From Bisporella sp. PMI_857 (taxonomy: Eukaryota; Ascomycota; Leotiomycetes; Helotiales; Helotiaceae), in NCBI GenBank assembly GCA_021307315.1, contig JAJSPD010000046.1, forward strand, positions 124,001 to 188,000: a stretch of DNA of 64,000 nucleotides, given 5' to 3'. Below are positions 43,252 through 53,458 of this stretch, piece by piece; the stretch's first letter is position 1; the number at the start of each line of letters is the position of its first letter. A program made the translations under genes and the position numbers. Under the pieces are notes generated by a model, which was given only the letters and a program-made list of their open reading frames with translations, did no database searches and had not been told where the DNA came from.

Positions 43252-44964
43252 TTACTTAACATCAACTACAATACAGTCTTTAATTTCACTTTCTGATTTA
43301 TTTCTAGCTTCTTCCTTAATATCCTTCTTATTTTCAGCTTCGTACAAACGACTTTTGCTTTTGGTTTTTACTTTTTTTTTGCTCGATTTTTTGTGTATAA
43401 TTTAGTTTTTACTACTGTTTTGTGTAATTTTAGTGTAGAAATATAAAATTGACTTTTTAAAACGACTTTTTTTCTTTTCGTACGAGTCGTACGCTTTTTT
43501 ATAATTGATCGAAAGTTATTTGCATCGTATTAGTAAACAATACTTTTTGCGCGAAGTTGTTTTGTTTTAAATACCAATTTTCGGATATACTTCCGAATAA
43601 AAGTTAATAAAATCGTACAACGTTTAATTGTTAATAAAAAAAGCTTGTTTGCTTTCTGAAAGTTTTGCGCATTTAAAAGCGAGCTATTTACAAATACTTA
43701 ATTAAAAGCATCGTACGTTAATAGTTAAGTTAAAGTTTTCGCTTCGAAAGTAACTTTTTTTTCGATTGTACAAAGTGCTTTTTTTAAGTTGAATAAAAAT
43801 AGCTTTGCTTTACGTTATAAAAAATCAATATATTGAGTATTAAATATTTCTAATCGAGCTTGAATATATACTTTTATTTATTTATACTTTTGTATTCGTG
43901 CGAACTAAGCCTAGTTCAAATAAAAAAGCTTTGCTGTTAATCGTTTTTTTAGTAAACTAAAAATCGCAACGTCGAATAGCTAAAACAAGTGTAAAGTATA
44001 AAATAAAAGTATAAAAAAAAGAATTTTGTTAAAAAAGCAGTAAACTATAAAATTTCTACTAATATGTAAATCGTAGCTATTACAAATAAAAAGTCGATAT
44101 TGACTATTAGCTTTTGTACGAGTTGCTGGCTCAAAAACACGCTTTAATTACTTTAATTCGTGTAAATTGCTTGTTTAGCTTTTTTTATTAGCTAAAAAAT
44201 ACTAGCTGTTAAGTACTTCGTGTAAAATCTAACTTTAAAATACGTTTTTGTTTTTAAATATTACGAATAGCAAAATATTCGTTTTATTACTACAAATGCA
44301 CTTTACAACTAAAACTTATTTCTAACAGCTAAAATATATTTAATACTTCGTACAAAAACTTAAATCAATAATTACTCGAATTAATTCTATTATTTCAATC
44401 GAAAATCCAGACTTATTTATATTATATGTGTTTTTTTGCAAGATTTTTTTTTTTTGTACTAGTTGATTATACGCGTCGAACTAAGCTTTAAAAACTAGTT
44501 TAGTAGTACTATTTATTCGTACGGACTTAATACAACGTTCAATTATAACTTTAAAGTATACGTAACGTTGTACGAATCGTAAAACCTAGTTTTAGCTAAA
44601 ACAAAATCGTAAAAAAAGTTCAATAAAAAAAAAGTCGTGTTGTTTAAATTAAATACGCGTTTCGTACGAATTTTTTCGGCCATTTTTTTCAACAATTAAT
44701 GCTTTAAAAAATAGCTACTAACAATAAGCTTTTTAATCCACTTAAAAATACTTTCTTTTCTACGTACAAAAGCTTCTGTTGTTGCTAGCGTGCTTAAAAC
44801 CGCGACAAACCTTTATTAGCGCGACGCGTCACAGAACTTTTTGGAAGCTGTAAAGCGATTTCTGCTTGCCTTGCAGATTTATATTTGCCAGATCGTAAAT
44901 CTAATACAGCTTGATTTATTTGAATATCACGATTTCTAGTCAATAGGCTCTTTCGACGCGTCAT
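43252..44964 (-). pseudogene. Pogo/Fot1-like transposase pseudogene
   Basis: The best-kept part is the N-terminus: MTRRKSLLTRNRDIQINQAV followed by an HTH of the psq/pogo type (GKYKSARQAEIALQLPKSSVTRR), spanning roughly 44830-44964. Beyond it the frame is full of AT-driven stops. The last 40 or so codons again read as a Lys/Glu-rich tail ending in CIVVDVK. The catalytic DDE core cannot be read. A live copy would bind the inverted repeats and cut-and-paste the element into TA sites. Confidence 0.75.
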
Positions 44965-44980
44965 GGTTGAGTTGTATGGG

Positions 44981-45099
44981 TAATTGTATGGTGGTGCCGT
45001 AAAAAGTGCCGCGTTACGCCACTTGCCGCGTTACACCACTTGCCGCGTTACACCACTTGCCGCGTTACGCCACTTGCCGCGTTACGCCACGACTTACGT
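44981..45099 (-). repeat. Right terminal inverted repeat (119 bp) with four tandem 17-bp units
   Basis: Same outer and inner ends as the left repeat but 51 bp longer, exactly three 17-bp units. Units of the form GCCGCGTTAC[GA]CCACTT begin at 45008, 45025, 45042 and 45059, followed by a partial one. The two middle units share one base change (ACGCC to ACACC), as if copied together. Tandem subterminal repeats are often transposase-binding sites. Confidence 0.88.
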
Positions 45100-45101
45100 T
45101 A

Positions 45102-45755
45102 TATCCGCGCTTTTTAAAAACGGATGATGGAAAAATAACTATCCGCCAAAATCGATTGAGATATATAGTCTTAAAGAGCTTTGCAACACGGGCGCCTCAA
45201 CTCGCTAGTGTTGTAGAGAAGCTCTTTTAAGGTGCGACATCTTCCTCAAACTTCGGCTAAGAAATTACCACAAGTCATGTTGTCGGTTCGGGTAGGTTGC
45301 GCCTCTAACTTCCGCATTAGGAACACCTCTGGACTATTTGATATGCATCGTTTGAACGCTTGGGTAGTACGCACTGTGACGCCTCTCTATGCGTGACATA
45401 TTTGGTGTCGTAATACAACACGGAAAAGTCTACAGGGAAGAGGAGAGGGAAACCATTTTCATCATGCCAAGATAGTCTCAAATATTGTGGGGATACCCTG
45501 CAGCCTCGGTGGCTAGAATTTCCTATCTGGGAAAAAGTGCAAGATGCAACACGTGACGTTTTGCTTGAGCCCAACTAACGTCTGTACAGTGCCACCAACC
45601 AAAGATATCCGTAATATGAAAGATAACTTAATTTTATGACAGTCCTCCTTCTTGTATATCCAACGTTTTCATCCAGTCATCGATAAATAGATTACAATAC
45701 CTTGATTCATCCCATACTTTGAATACATCCAAAACTACAGTCGTATAGTGTTATC
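45102..45755. other. Intergenic gap after the transposon
   Basis: Promoter side of the Sde182-like gene. Small frames here are not credible; the one beginning at 45006 runs through the 17-bp repeats. Confidence 0.5.
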
Positions 45756-47267
45756 ATGACCCTCCACTCATTCCAGGATATCCCAGCCTTCAAAACAAAA
45801 CCACATGTAGTTGTACTTACCGATATTTGTAACGAACCTGACGACGCCGAGTCCCTCACCAGATTTCTACTCTATGCTAACGAAATTCATATCGATGGGC
45901 TTGTTGCAACTTCATCTTTTTGGCAGCAAACGTCTACACACAAAGAGCAGATTCACCAGATCCTTGATGCGTACTCTACAGTCGAGGCAAGCTTAAATGC
46001 TCATGTTCCTCCAAGTCGTCAGTATCCTACTGTGGGATCTCTCCGTCAGCTGGTCCGTTCCGGGATTTCTGAGTACGGGATGAAAGGCGCACACGGGCAA
46101 TTGAATGAAGGTACCGAGCTATTGATTACTGCGGTAGATGCAATTACTCCCGAGAATGGGGATTGCATCTGGGTTTTGATTTGGGGTGGCGCCAATGTGC
46201 TTGCGCAGGCTCTTCTTGAGGTACAAAAGTCCAGATCCGAAAGTGAGATTGCGACATTTGCCGCAAAGCTTCGAGTATATGCGATCTCAGACCAAGATGA
46301 CTCTGGAGCTTGGATAAGATTGAACTTCCCAAAGATCTTTTATATCGCTTCCGTCCACGGTTGGAATGCATACGGACTTGCTGCTTGGACTGGCATTTCG
46401 GGAGAAAGCTACTACAATTTTAATCCAGGCGGTCCAGATTCCGATCTTGTGACAGCTGAGTGGCTTAAAAGATACATCCAGATTGGGCCATATGGTAAAG
46501 TAGCATACCCGGACCCAGTTTTCATTCCAGAAGGCGACACTCCCACCTTCTTGAGTCTTATACAGAATGGACTTACAGATCCATGTCACCCTCAGTGGGG
46601 AGGTTGGGGAGGGCGCTATAACCTTACTGATCTAACTGGAACGAGTGGTAGCTTGCATTATAGCGATACTGCAGACTATGTCCGCGGGAAAGATGGAAAC
46701 ATACATACTGGAAGCCAGGCTACAATTTGGCGCTGGAGGGACGCATACCAAGGAGATTTTGCCGCACGTATGCAATGGACGCTTACTAATGACTTCAAAA
46801 AGGCCAATCACGCACCTGTAGTGGTTGTTAATGGAGATTCTGAGTTGACTGCGTTGCGCATTAAGGCGAGATTTGGTTCAACGGTGTACTTGGACGCGTC
46901 TCATAGTTGGGATCCGGACTCTACTGATAGTCTTCAATTTCGATGGCTGCATTACCAAGAACCATCCGCAACGCAATGGACTGTAAGATTTGAAGTACCC
47001 GAACTTGAATTCAAGGACGAGTCTAGTGGGAAGAGGAAATTTGAAAAGGTCTCGGTCAAAATTCCTGGCAAGGATGAAGGCATGGTTTTGCCTTTGCACC
47101 CAGAAGACATAAAGAAATGGGGAGCAAAAACATATCATTTGATTTTAGAGGTGATTGATGATGCTGAATTTCCAATGAGGGCTTATCGGAGGGTGCTTGT
47201 CGAGGTCGTGGATGATTCAAAGGAAGGCGAAAATTTGAAGGGGGATTGGGCAACTCAGGCTGCTTGA
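45756..47267 (+). CDS. Sde182/DUF1593 nucleoside-hydrolase-like protein
   Basis: A single exon of 503 aa with no signal peptide. The N-terminal domain (about 15-320) has the DUF1593 signature: VVVLTDICNEPDDAESLTRF is the Asp-rich, Ca-binding-type loop of the inosine-uridine nucleoside hydrolase fold, followed by HIDGLVATSSFWQ, WVLIWGGANVLAQAL and the late segment DPCHPQWGGWGGRYNLTDL. The C-terminal part (about 360-490) is a beta-sandwich-like domain with LDASHSWDPDSTDSLQFRW, matching the second domain of cellulose-binding Sde182-type proteins. Bacterial relatives are linked to polysaccharide use, but the reaction is not established. Some fungal DUF1593 genes look bacterial in origin, and the lack of introns here fits that. 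Confidence 0.85.
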   Translation: MTLHSFQDIPAFKTKPHVVVLTDICNEPDDAESLTRFLLYANEIHIDGLVATSSFWQQTSTHKEQIHQILDAYSTVEASLNAHVPPSRQYPTVGSLRQLVRSGISEYGMKGAHGQLNEGTELLITAVDAITPENGDCIWVLIWGGANVLAQALLEVQKSRSESEIATFAAKLRVYAISDQDDSGAWIRLNFPKIFYIASVHGWNAYGLAAWTGISGESYYNFNPGGPDSDLVTAEWLKRYIQIGPYGKVAYPDPVFIPEGDTPTFLSLIQNGLTDPCHPQWGGWGGRYNLTDLTGTSGSLHYSDTADYVRGKDGNIHTGSQATIWRWRDAYQGDFAARMQWTLTNDFKKANHAPVVVVNGDSELTALRIKARFGSTVYLDASHSWDPDSTDSLQFRWLHYQEPSATQWTVRFEVPELEFKDESSGKRKFEKVSVKIPGKDEGMVLPLHPEDIKKWGAKTYHLILEVIDDAEFPMRAYRRVLVEVVDDSKEGENLKGDWATQAA

Positions 47268-47638
47268 AGTATAATCCTAGTTATTCTGAGGTCTAACGAC
47301 TATTTTGAAGAATCAAGCTTTTACATTTATATTTTAGTGAAGCCTTCAACATTATAACGCTATAACATTTTAGTGTCTTTTCGCAAGTTGGACACGTATG
47401 ATATCTTAAACGCAGTACATATTCAATCAATGATATTGCATGCACTATTATATGCACGATGCATACTATAAGTGTTTGAGACTCGATATATTGTAATAAT
47501 ACTATCAACAACACTATTTAAATAATACAGAGTACGCCTTTCCCCCACTCTAATCCCTAATGGTATATGAATCGTTAACATATCGAACGTTTAAACTAAT
47601 CTTTGATAGAGTAGCTTATGTAATTAATAAACATCCGT
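47268..47638. other. Convergent 3' gap
   Basis: AT-rich spacer between the 3' ends of two convergent genes. Nothing else seen. Confidence 0.5.
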
Positions 47639-49105
47639 CTAGCTGGAGCCATTAATCGCCCCAGGAGCCCAACTCCAGCACCCAGACTCATAAATAGGAA
47701 CATCAAGTCTATACAACTCTACCGTGTAAAATTGCGTAACAAATGCATCGACAATGAACGCAAAGGCACTAGAGAACCACAATCCATTAACACAAGTCGT
47801 CTCTGTTGGTGCTGGGAGTGTGACGTTCGCTGTGTTGGAGATGTCAAATTCACCGTTGACAGTGAAGACGTTGATTAACGTGGGTTTAGCCGTGACACCA
47901 GCGGACAGATCAAGGAGCCCACTAAGGAAATCAACGCCAATTGCAGCAGTGAGGGCAACGAAAGGATTAACTTGTGCTTCGATTGTAGCAGATATGTTAG
48001 TTTCATGGGTATAGACAGGTTTCCAGCCTGATGTGGTGGTCTTGTCGCTGTCGAGTAGATCAAGGTGAATGTTGCCGTCTGCAATGGTAGCACTGAGATC
48101 GGCTGAGATGTCGACTTCGCCCGAAACGGCGACTTCAACGCCGAGGGAGAACTCGAGGCGGGGTCCGACGTCTAGGATTCCTGGAATGCTAAAGGCGGAT
48201 ACGGAGACGGATGCTGGAGAGAAGGTATAGACATCGTTGTCATATGCGAGGCCGGCGACCACTTTGACATTAGCAGAGGCAGAAAGGCTCAGATCAATGT
48301 CGACGTAGAAGCTGGTAGGCTTTAGATGAAACCAAGAGTAATGGAGATGTCCACTGACAGCCAGGGAGCCCCCAAGGGATGGGCTTTCGACTGAGATGGA
48401 GAGCTTGGTTGTGGTTGGACTATCACTCAGAGAGAGAGTTCCTGGGAAATCTCCAAGGAAGGTCTGGGTAACTTCGCGCTTGGATGTCGTAGTTGAGGAT
48501 GGTTTAGTGAAAGCGATTTCCATTTCATCGCAAGAGGCGTCAAAAGTAGACTTTTCAGTTGAAGCTGTAACGGTGAGAGTATCATTATTAAAATCCATCC
48601 TGCTGACAACATAAAGGCCACGCTCATTTTCTGTGTCGCAGTCTCCCAAGTGGTTTGTGAAAAGGAGGAAAGAGGATGATGGCCAGGTAGCGAAACTCTC
48701 TTCGTAATCGGCAGTGTTTCCAAAGGTTATATCAACAGATGACGTTGAACAGTCAACTTTAGTGATGGAATCGATATCTTCGAGAAGAACAGAGGGATAT
48801 TTCATGGTGGCATTAACCCAAGCCGTCATCTCGGTCTCGTTGACAGATGCATAGCGTAAAGTGACATTGGTTTGTGGAATGATGGATTCGATAATTGAAA
48901 CTGGAACAGAGTCGCGTCCATTGACTGCGGCTGGTATTAAGGCGGTTTTTGGTACTGAGCGAACGGGACCCAATATGATTTTTGGTTTTGGAGCTGTCGC
49001 TGCATCTGATGGAGTTTGGGCAGCTGCAGCTAAAGTGGAAAAGGTAAACGCAGCGGCAGCAACGGTATTAATTAGGGAAATCATACTGATGATAGGATGA
49101 AGCAA
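47639..49105 (-). CDS. Secreted beta-rich fungal protein (DUF7029/DUF7223-like)
   Basis: A single exon of 488 aa. A hydrophobic N-terminus with AAAAAFTFSTLAAAAQTP is a secretion signal; the in-frame Met at residue 8 (MISLINTVAAAAF) may be the real start. Several N-x-[ST] sites (NVTLRY, NATMKY, NDTLTV, NISATI) suit glycosylation. Residues about 70-210 form a first domain with paired Cys. A KREV site at about 213 could be cut by Kex2. Residues about 230-400 are alternating hydrophobic beta-strands (SFYVDIDLSLSASANVKVVA, EVAVSGEVDISADLSATI), like a beta-barrel or jelly roll. The layout matches fungal secreted proteins labelled DUF7029 plus DUF7223, a label I give from memory. Function unknown; a cell-wall or extracellular role is plausible. 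Confidence 0.7.
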   Translation of the reverse strand: MLHPIISMISLINTVAAAAFTFSTLAAAAQTPSDAATAPKPKIILGPVRSVPKTALIPAAVNGRDSVPVSIIESIIPQTNVTLRYASVNETEMTAWVNATMKYPSVLLEDIDSITKVDCSTSSVDITFGNTADYEESFATWPSSSFLLFTNHLGDCDTENERGLYVVSRMDFNNDTLTVTASTEKSTFDASCDEMEIAFTKPSSTTTSKREVTQTFLGDFPGTLSLSDSPTTTKLSISVESPSLGGSLAVSGHLHYSWFHLKPTSFYVDIDLSLSASANVKVVAGLAYDNDVYTFSPASVSVSAFSIPGILDVGPRLEFSLGVEVAVSGEVDISADLSATIADGNIHLDLLDSDKTTTSGWKPVYTHETNISATIEAQVNPFVALTAAIGVDFLSGLLDLSAGVTAKPTLINVFTVNGEFDISNTANVTLPAPTETTCVNGLWFSSAFAFIVDAFVTQFYTVELYRLDVPIYESGCWSWAPGAINGSS

Positions 49106-50382
49106 TGAGGGAAAGAGAAGACTAGATAGTGATGGCTGAAGTGACTGAGATTGATAATGATAAAAAAGGAAGGAAAGCAGTAAGGAAATGGCTGAGCCTT
49201 ATAGATTCGCGAACCTCTACACTTTACATAAACTTACGAGATATCTTGAGTCTCTAAGTGCTAACTCCAGAAGAGCTGTGTGTGAAGGCATAACTACGGG
49301 AGCAGGCAATGAGGCCCAGGTAGATAGTAACAGATCGCGCTAATATTCTTAGGGATGAACAATGTCTGTGCATTCCTGTCAATTTCCACAATACATCACG
49401 AATGCGGATGCCCGTGGGGTGAGCTTCCGGTGCGACCGATGGATTAACCATATTGAGAGGTTCTTCTCTCATTCGTAAATCCAGAACTTAGCAAATCATG
49501 TGTGATGCCACGAGGTCCACCTGCACCGTTTCCTTAGCATTTTTAGGCTTTAAATTAATGCTGTTTCAAATGTTATGTGGTTGCTTGATAAGAAGCGGGA
49601 GCTAATTTGAATATGGTTAAGCTGTCGATCATTGAAGAAGAAGCGAACTCGATTTAAACGTCTAGAAAGATTATAGAAGTCCCTTTGTAGATTGTGGGGA
49701 GACTCAGCCACACAATATTCTAAATCAAGATCTCCTGCTTTTTGGCTGACCTTGAAAGCCCTAGAGCTGTTATCTTTTAATTTCCTCTCAAGGCTGGGCA
49801 AAGCATGATCGAGAGTCATGAAGTTAACGAGGCAAATGGGAGATCGCAAATAGCCTGTCAAATACACACCAAGTAAAATTTCATCTGACCTTTTGTGACC
49901 AATATTGGATGCTGTTATTATCTAGGCTTGAATGGTTTCCAAGAGATGATGAAGAGAAATAGAATAGAATAAGTTTGTGAAGCCAGGATCTCTGTATGCA
50001 TGAATTTTAGCACAGCCACGGGTTCTCCCCCCCGCATGGACCCTGCTCTTGTTGTTTCAAGTACGTGGCGCTCTCGTATTCTATGTGTCAGTGCTGTTCC
50101 ATTATCCTTGTAAATAACTAGTATCATGGTTTTAACTCTAGTTTAAACCTTATTTGTTGTTTATTCATGTTTGAAGAATCGCACTCAACCCTTTCCTTCT
50201 CCATGTCCTGTCAGTCAATATTTCCCACTTACTATTCTTCCTTGATTTTCACAGCACCTTAATGAATTCATGATACTCGATTGTGCTGCAAATGTCACCG
50301 TCGTTACCTTCGCCAGAGTGACTCTTGACGAGTCATTTTAGAAAAACACTCGACCACCACCCTTTTCTCTTTCATAATTGAT
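49106..50382. other. 1.3-kb divergent intergenic gap
   Basis: Lies between the starts of the secreted-protein gene and the lectin-like gene, so it holds both promoters. A 105-codon minus-strand frame (49550-49867) shows no recognisable feature. Confidence 0.5.
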
Positions 50383-51924
50383 ATGGCGAATTCTTACTCA
50401 GTACACGATCCATATTTATCCACGTAAGAAACTCTTGCTAATGCAACAAATAGTCAAACGATGACAAATTCACACTGGTTGGTGAAGATGAAATACATGC
50501 GCCACCATATGAGTGCCATACACCACGAAGTGCTGTGTCATCAGCCGGTGCTTCGAAGTATGTCATGGCAGATGAGGAGAGATATCCCACGGTGATAGAT
50601 ACCCAACCAGGTTTACATCCCTACTTGCCAGCGGATGCAAGGAGCGAAGAGACGATTTTACCACTCGACAGAAGCCTGGTCAATCTTCAAAAGCTCTCCA
50701 TGGCGCCACCCACTGCACCTGTTCGCAAACATTTTGGTATACCACGCCCAATCTTCCTCCGCCTCCTAGCCGGATTCCTCGCGTTTGTCATTATCAGTAC
50801 CATAATAGGAGTGGTCGTAGGACTAAAATTAAAATCCAAACCCAGGACTAGGTTACCTGCAATCACTTCCTCCGGTGTCTTTGTAGGAGACGGAAAAAAT
50901 GGCACCAACTGGAACATGCAACTCTACTACATGAACAGCACTACTGGCGAAGTCACCTTCAGACTGCACACTGGTGGTGCGACCTGGGGTGCTGAACAAA
51001 CCATGAATCTTTCTATTATTCCAGAAGTGGATGCCTCGATGACAGCCACCAGCATGGCAGGCAGTGATGGCAACGTTTATCTCAATTTATTCTACATCAA
51101 GGGTACAGCAATAATTCTAGCCAACGTCAGCTGTACCGATACTGTTTGTGAAACAGTGTTTAACGATGCCATCACGAAAGGCGTCACATTCCCCTTGTCT
51201 CGAGACTCAGCCCTCGATGCCGTGTACCTCGGCTCTTCTGACGGCTTTCGTGTTTTCTACCATAACTCAGATCATTATATCACTCAGCTAGGAAGTTTCG
51301 GAGATGGATTGTGGGATCGGGGGCAGACTATCTCCGGAAAGGCTTTAGCTGGGAGTAGCATTTCAGCAGTTGCAGTTGGTACCGAGGGAGACATCAATGT
51401 GGTATATGTAGATGCGAAATCCAAGATGCTCTATAATGTGCAATGGGATGGGAGGTGGGGAAATCGTAAGTCATCCCAGCAGTTCCTTCATAGTCTTAAG
51501 GATTCGAATTAAGAGTGCGAACTAATGGTTATTCACAGCTGCGCCTTTAACCAATGTCACCATCCCTAACTGGGACCCCCTCGCCGCCATGACATTAGCT
51601 TGGCAACCAGCCAGCGACACCTTGCGTGCTTATTTCACCGACACGCATAAGTTCATCCAGGAATTCTCTGGAAGAAATGCATCGACCGCAGACTTCGCCG
51701 CAATCGCTCGAGGCGACGTTGCGCAAAATTCTACGTCTGGAATCACTACTCCAGGCTGGACTCAGTCACCAATACATGACCTGACGTGGTTACCGAGCGA
51801 TGCCTTGGGTGCCGAAATCGCGTCCGTGGCCTGGCTGGATCAGGTCAGGTTCTATCGTCTTATTGAAGGGAAGTTGGCAGAAAGTGCGCTGGCGCAAGGG
51901 GTCTGGTCTGCCAAGTTTATCTGA
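50383..51924 (+). CDS. Membrane-anchored fucose-lectin-like beta-propeller protein
   Basis: Splice model: exons 50383-50423, 50531-51465 and 51539-51924, giving 453 aa. The short first exon is inferred; a start at ATG 50568 (MADEERYPTV) is the alternative. Residues up to about 100 are cytosolic, then one strong membrane helix (LRLLAGFLAFVIISTIIGVVVGL) followed by a KLKSKPR stop-transfer. The lumenal or outer part has repeating blades (TNWNMQLYYMNSTTGEVTFR, GSDGNVYLNLFYIKG, SDGFRVFYHNSDHYI, GDINVVYVDAKSKMLYNVQW, TLRAYFTDTHKFIQEFSG). These are the pattern of fungal fucose-specific lectins (AAL type), whose six blades bind fucose between repeats. A type II membrane form is common in ascomycetes. 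Sugar specificity is not shown. Confidence 0.75.
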
Positions 51925-53458
51925 GTTTCTGGGATAGGATAAGGTAGTACTCTTTTACCAGGACGGGGGAATAAAAATATTCGGTAAATATTTATATGTA
52001 ATGTGAAATAAACTAAATACAATTTAATTATTAAAATTAGGGGCCAAAATATTTTGAAATTACATGACAATTTGACAAATTTACACTTTGGACTTTTACT
52101 CTATTGCTAATAACGCTATAACTGGTGATATAATGATTAGATGTTAACATTTTTATAGCTTTATTTCTACCCATTTTTAACCCAGCTATTACCATATTTA
52201 GTATTATAATGATTAAGTTATTGGAAGATTTATGTAAACATAATATTGTAGGCTTATTTCTAAAGTTTCTATAGCGCGAAACAACTCCGCGTGGCTTACC
52301 AAAGAAGAGTAGACAAATCAATACACTTTATTGTGATTAAAAGGTCTCCGAACGAGTTTCAGGCCAGCATCAATCACTCTGAGGCGCCATCATGATGCAG
52401 TTCCCGCCACTGCGGGGTGTTGGCTACCACAAAATGGAAAAGAAATCCACTTGATTTGAACATTACAAAATGTGAAACGGCAAAAATCACATGCTTCTTG
52501 CCGAATTATTATTGCGCCTTATATATCGTTCAACACAAAACCCTAAAATTCCACTTAAGGAACTTGGTCAAAAAAAAAACCAGAGCCTAGATCAGTCTCT
52601 CCTTCCCGACGCCATCTTTCTCAACAAGAAAGTCTGGCTGTAGTTTATTAAACAGTCAGTTTCCTCAAAACTGGCAATGTGATAACCTAGCCACCACTTC
52701 TCAGACTTGGAAGTTGTAAGCACCAAGATGATATTGCCCAACGACCATATCAGATAGCCCAATACTCATTGTACATTCCAGCAAATCTTGAAGCGAAATG
52801 TATCTAAATATGAGAACATTTGCTTTTGCTCCTGAGATAGCAAAATATGACTGTCTGATGGTCGCCACAATTCTCGTTCAAAAATTGTCAAAATAAACAC
52901 TGCCGAGCAGCCTGATCTTGACCATGTGGCTGACCACAATCTTCAGTCTGTAACTTTACGCGTTCATCATAATTTCACCTAGGTGCTTATACTTCACAAT
53001 TTACAGATGTTGAAATGGCCCCTTCGGCAACGCCTATTGACTTCTATTTGGAGATAATTTTTTCCACAAAACTCTCATTTCCGTTGTGTAAATCAATCAT
53101 GCACATTATGCACATTTAAACCCTGTACCCCTTTCTTTAGCGAAACCCTGCAGATGTCCAGTAGTAACACGACCCTTCAAGAATGGTACACTTGCTAGAA
53201 CCATTGTTAGTCAAGAGTAGAGGCCGACGTAATCCATGGTATTCTAAATTGCCAACAGGTGCAACGAGTCTTGCGACAGCTTGTATGGAAATTCACGCAG
53301 TGTCTCGAGCATTAATATCCTCATGCCAGGATTTCAGTGCCAAGACAAGTACGTCATCTTCCGGCCAACAACACCTACCGAATCCATATGCTGCCAAACA
53401 CCAAAACAAACAGACGACGATTAGCAACCTATAACTAGGTTGCGCACTTGAACCAGCA
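51925..53458. other. 1.5-kb intergenic gap with an AT-rich relic at 51.95-52.33 kb
   Basis: About 51950-52330 is AT-rich and reads as a 94-codon minus-strand frame with repeat-like wording; it may be a RIP-hit transposon scrap but could not be named. The rest is promoter-type sequence of the oxidoreductase gene. Confidence 0.4.

Larger units (their letters stand above)
43178..45099 (-). mobile_element. Tc1/mariner-pogo (Fot1-like) DNA transposon, RIP-degraded, 1922 bp
   Basis: Terminal inverted repeats start ACGTAAGTCGTGGCGTAACG at both ends and are flanked by TA at 43176-43177 and 45100-45101, the target duplication of Tc1/mariner elements. The interior holds one minus-strand transposase frame, from ATG 44964 to a stop at 43252-43254, about 570 codons. 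That size suits a pogo/Fot1 transposase. The GC-rich ends contrast sharply with an interior that is extremely AT-rich, with many in-frame stops, CpG still common and CpA scarce, the pattern left by RIP. The perfect ends suggest a fairly recent insertion that was then mutated. Confidence 0.88.

Noticed and set aside
45006..45100. CRISPR-like array from regular 17-bp repeats
   Set aside because: The units are directly tandem without spacers and form part of a transposon inverted repeat.
45006..45230. 74-aa plus-strand ORF
   Set aside because: It is a translation of the 17-bp tandem repeats at the transposon end.
50454..50530. Exon 2 of the lectin-like gene starting at the TAG acceptor 50453
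   Set aside because: That join puts the rest of the protein out of frame and gives an intron of only 30 nt; the acceptor at 50530 keeps frame.
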